This document shows positions 13,559-15,722 of a DNA stretch of 15,722 nt, piece by piece. This stretch comes from an uncultured Gammaproteobacteria bacterium (GTDB lineage: Bacteria > Pseudomonadota > Gammaproteobacteria > Magnimaribacterales > D2472), in contig CAJXAZ010000019.1 in NCBI GenBank assembly GCA_913050015.1, forward strand, positions 1 to 15,722. Reading direction: 5' to 3'. Position 1 is the first letter of the stretch, and each line of letters begins with the position of its first letter. The position numbers and the translations under genes were made by a program. The notes under the pieces were generated by a model. It saw nothing but the letters and a program-made list of their open reading frames with translations. It had not been told where the DNA came from and did not search any database.

Positions 13559-14575
13559 ATGGCTAAATCAAAAGATACAAATACAAAATCGTTAAAAGAT
13601 ACACTCGCAGATATAGATAGTCATTTCGGTAAAGGTACCGTAATGAGAATGGGCGACAAAGAAATCATAGATATTCCATCAATATCAACAGGCTCTGTTG
13701 GTCTTGATATCGCTCTAGGTATAGGCGGAATTCCTAAAGGTAGAGTTACAGAAATATATGGACCTGAGTCGTCAGGTAAAACTACTTTAACATTGCAAAT
13801 TATTGCTGAATGTCAAAAAGATGGTGGAACTTGTGCATTTATAGATGCAGAACATGCGTTAGATCCTCAATATGCAGAAAAATTAGGTGTTAATGTAGAT
13901 GAGCTTTTATTATCACAGCCAGATACTGGAGAACAGGCTCTTGAAGTTGCTGATATGCTAGTAAAATCTAATAGTGTCGATCTAGTTGTCATTGACTCTG
14001 TGGCCGCTCTTGTCCCAAGGGCTGAAATAGAGGGTGAGATGGGCGACCATCACGTTGGACTTCAGGCTAGATTAATGTCTCAGGCCTTAAGAAAAATTAC
14101 AGGAAATATACAGAGATCTGGGTCAACAGTAATCTTTATTAATCAAATTAGAATGAAGATTGGTGTAATGTTCGGAAGTCCTGAAACAACTACAGGTGGT
14201 AACGCACTTAAATTCTATTCATCAGTTAGATTAGATATAAGAAGAATTGGAGCTGTTAAAGAGGGCGATGAGATAATGGGTAATGAGACAAGAGTTAAAG
14301 TTGTGAAAAATAAAGTCTCTCCTCCATTTAAACAAGCAGAATTCCAAATCATGTATGGCCAAGGAATTAACTCAGAAGGTGAAATTCTTGATTACGGCAG
14401 TAAGCTTGGAATTATAGAAAAATCTGGAGCTTTTTATAAATTAAATGGCGAAACTATTGGTCAAGGAAAACTGAAAGCAGGAGCATTCTTGAAAGAAAAT
14501 GCAAAAATCCGTGAAGATCTATTATCACAAATTAAGGACGAATATATAGTTAGTAGAGCTAATCCTACAAAATAA
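13559..14575 (+). CDS. recA: Recombinase RecA, without acidic C-terminal tail
   Basis: RecA forms filaments on single-stranded DNA, drives homologous strand exchange and triggers LexA self-cleavage. The 338 residues include Walker A GPESSGKTT (68-76, Lys74), LVVIDSVAALVPRAEIEGEMGD (Walker B and loop L1 region) and NQIRMKIGVMFGSPETTTGGNALKFY (loop L2), all nearly identical to E. coli. The end, REDLLSQIKDEYIVSRANPTK, stops soon after the C-terminal helix; the roughly 20-residue acidic tail of E. coli RecA (353 residues) is missing and the last residues are basic. A LexA box and strong ribosome site control it. A terminator follows 15 bases after the stop, and recX, often next to recA, is absent. 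Confidence 0.98.
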   Translation: MAKSKDTNTKSLKDTLADIDSHFGKGTVMRMGDKEIIDIPSISTGSVGLDIALGIGGIPKGRVTEIYGPESSGKTTLTLQIIAECQKDGGTCAFIDAEHALDPQYAEKLGVNVDELLLSQPDTGEQALEVADMLVKSNSVDLVVIDSVAALVPRAEIEGEMGDHHVGLQARLMSQALRKITGNIQRSGSTVIFINQIRMKIGVMFGSPETTTGGNALKFYSSVRLDIRRIGAVKEGDEIMGNETRVKVVKNKVSPPFKQAEFQIMYGQGINSEGEILDYGSKLGIIEKSGAFYKLNGETIGQGKLKAGAFLKENAKIREDLLSQIKDEYIVSRANPTK

Positions 14576-14583
14576 AAGGTTTG

Positions 14584-14613
14584 TTGATACAATCCCTATT
14601 AGAGTAATTTAAT
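14584..14613 (+). promoter_or_regulatory. Putative promoter for the thiolase gene, inside the recA terminator
   Basis: TTGATA (14584-14589) and TTTAAT (14608-14613) with an 18-base spacer match the sigma70 consensus at 5/6 each. Transcription would start around 14620, about 5 bases before the thiolase ATG, giving an almost leaderless message. The -10 box spans the terminator loop and the base of its right arm. Confidence 0.45.
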
Positions 14614-14625
14614 AGGGATTTTTTT
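14591..14625 (+). terminator. Intrinsic terminator of recA
   Basis: A perfect 11-bp inverted repeat, AATCCCTATTA (14591-14601) and TAATAGGGATT (14610-14620), has an 8-base loop. A T-run follows that reaches 14625 (seven T's counting the stem end). It is the clearest terminator in the window. The next base begins the thiolase ATG, leaving no spacer. Confidence 0.9.
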
Positions 14626-15722
14626 ATGGCTGAAAATGCATATATTGTAGCTGCTACCAGAACACCTGGCGGCAAGAAAAATGGTTCTTTGAGTAAATGG
14701 CATCCTGCAGATATGGGTGCGGCAGTCTTAGACGAGCTAGTAAAAATTACTGGAGTTGATCCAAAAGATATTGATGATGTTATTTTCGGTTGTGTAGATC
14801 AAGTGGGTGCTCAATCAGGAAATGTAGCGAGGAATGCAGTTCTTGCTTCGAGTCTTCCTGAATCAGTTCCAGGAACAACGATTGATAGACAGTGTGGTTC
14901 TTCTCAGCAAGCTCTTCATTTTGCAACTCAAGCAGTAATGTCTGGAACTCAGGATATTGTAATAGCAGGTGGAGTTGAAGTAATGTCAATAGTTCCAATA
15001 GGAGCAAGTGTTACAGATGGAATGAATGCAGGTCATGGTTTTCCATTTAATGCTGAGGGAATTGAGAAAAGATACCCAGGAGTTTTCTTCTCACAGTTTA
15101 CTGGAGCTGAGCTCGTAGCAAATAAATGGAATTTATCAAGAGAGGATCTAGATCAATTTGCGTTTGAAAGTCACTTAAAAGCTGCTGCAGCTGCAAATGC
15201 TGGATTCTTCAATAAAGAAATATTACCTCTGCAGGGAAGAAATGATAACGGAAATGATTCCATGATTGTTGCTGACGAGGGGATTCGTTTTAATGCTTCT
15301 GTTGAGGCTCTTTCAGGTCTAAAAACAGTTATTGAGGGTGGCGTAATTACGGCGGGTAATGCAAGTCAAATTACTGATGGAGCTTCGGCTATTATGGTTT
15401 GCAACGATGCAGGTCTTAAGAAAATTCAAGCAGACCCAAGGGCTAAAATAAAGACAATTACAGTGGTCGGAGATGATCCTGTCTTTATGCTTACTGGTCC
15501 AATACCTGCCTCCAAACTCGCACTTAAAAAAGCTGGTCTTAGCATCGATGATATGGATATTTATGAGGTCAATGAGGCCTTTGCACCCGTTCCTTTAGCA
15601 TGGGCTGTTGAGCTTGGAGCTGATAAATCGAAACTGAATGTTAATGGTGGAGCTATTGCTCTAGGCCATCCGTTAGGTTCAACAGGAACTAAATTAATGA
15701 CAACTATGCTTCACGAGTTAGA
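14626..15722 (+). CDS. Thiolase (acetyl-CoA acetyltransferase family), 3' end cut off
   Basis: A thiolase-fold enzyme that condenses or cleaves beta-ketoacyl-CoA. The frame is open from the ATG to the window edge (365 residues visible, about 390 expected); only the C-terminal strand with the second catalytic cysteine is missing. Visible are the nucleophile Cys90 in TIDRQCGSSQQALHFA, the oxyanion and binding motif NEAFAP (316-321) and catalytic His348 in GGAIALGHPLGSTG. CVDQVGAQSGNVAR and DRQCGSSQQA resemble the FadA5 type of acyl-CoA or steroid thiolase more than the FadA subunit of the fadBA complex. So the substrate may be a longer or branched acyl-CoA; that is a guess from memory of sequences. 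It stands apart from the recA unit behind a terminator. There is no standard ribosome site: the only G-rich bases (AGGGA, 14614-14618) lie in the terminator stem. Confidence 0.93.
   Translation, partial: MAENAYIVAATRTPGGKKNGSLSKWHPADMGAAVLDELVKITGVDPKDIDDVIFGCVDQVGAQSGNVARNAVLASSLPESVPGTTIDRQCGSSQQALHFATQAVMSGTQDIVIAGGVEVMSIVPIGASVTDGMNAGHGFPFNAEGIEKRYPGVFFSQFTGAELVANKWNLSREDLDQFAFESHLKAAAAANAGFFNKEILPLQGRNDNGNDSMIVADEGIRFNASVEALSGLKTVIEGGVITAGNASQITDGASAIMVCNDAGLKKIQADPRAKIKTITVVGDDPVFMLTGPIPASKLALKKAGLSIDDMDIYEVNEAFAPVPLAWAVELGADKSKLNVNGGAIALGHPLGSTGTKLMTTMLHEL

Noticed and set aside
14780..15007. Minus-strand open frame rich in Leu (75 residues) within the thiolase gene
   Set aside because: It is opposite the conserved thiolase active-site region, is low complexity (mostly Leu, Gln, Glu), and has no family resemblance; a shadow of the coding strand.
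1..15722. CRISPR array, mobile element, prophage, tRNA/rRNA or defence cassette
   Set aside because: No spaced direct repeats, transposase, integrase, att-like duplications or RNA gene signatures were seen, and nearly all bases are accounted for by core genes.

Overview
The window is a gene-dense, AT-rich stretch (roughly one third G+C by eye) of a bacterial chromosome made almost wholly of housekeeping genes. Protein similarity and gene order point to a gammaproteobacterium. The series pyrG-kdsA-eno-ftsB-ispD/F-surE-pcm-nlpD with fdxA and recA beyond it is the order known from Pseudomonas and relatives, and rpsF-rpsR-rplI followed by dnaB-alr is also a gammaproteobacterial order. AT richness, overlapping genes, very short spacers and several genes missing from conserved places fit a streamlined marine lineage; SAR86 is my best guess, but that is inference without a search.

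Layout, left to right. (1) 1-1419: the end of the division and cell wall (dcw) cluster, with the ftsQ 3' end and complete ftsA. No ftsZ follows. (2) 1416-5068: a likely promoter, then rpsF, rpsR and rplI (ribosomal proteins bS6, bS18, bL9), dnaB (replicative helicase) and alr (alanine racemase), closed by a hairpin terminator that overlaps the alr stop codon. (3) 5097-13111: a nine-gene run, pyrG, kdsA, eno, ftsB, ispDF (fused), surE, pcm, a DUF368/PopT membrane protein and nlpD. Every junction is an overlap or a gap of at most 5 bases, so the run probably forms one operon starting at a promoter before pyrG. (4) 13097-13420, minus strand: fdxA, a 7Fe ferredoxin, overlapping nlpD tail to tail. 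(5) 13421-14625: the divergent fdxA/recA spacer with a near-perfect LexA operator, then recA and a strong intrinsic terminator. (6) 14626 to the end: a thiolase cut by the window edge, whose start codon directly follows the terminator T-run.

The genes serve envelope growth and division (ftsQ, ftsA, ftsB, nlpD, alr, kdsA, ispDF, PopT), nucleotide and carbon metabolism (pyrG, eno, thiolase), translation (rpsF, rpsR, rplI), replication and repair (dnaB, recA), and maintenance or electron transfer (surE, pcm, fdxA). Alr, IspDF and PopT all feed or recycle precursors for cell wall synthesis, and FtsQ, FtsA, FtsB and NlpD act at the division site.

I found no rRNA, tRNA, CRISPR array, insertion sequence, prophage or toxin/defence cassette, and no stretch above 300 bases without a gene. 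I see no candidate for a wholly new system. The points of interest are gene-order changes (ftsZ, priB, truD, rpoS, mutS and recX absent from usual places), the ispDF fusion, the PopT insertion in the surE-pcm-nlpD operon, a RecA without its acidic tail, and several compact regulatory structures (rpsF leader repeat, hairpin over the pyrG start, promoter inside the recA terminator).
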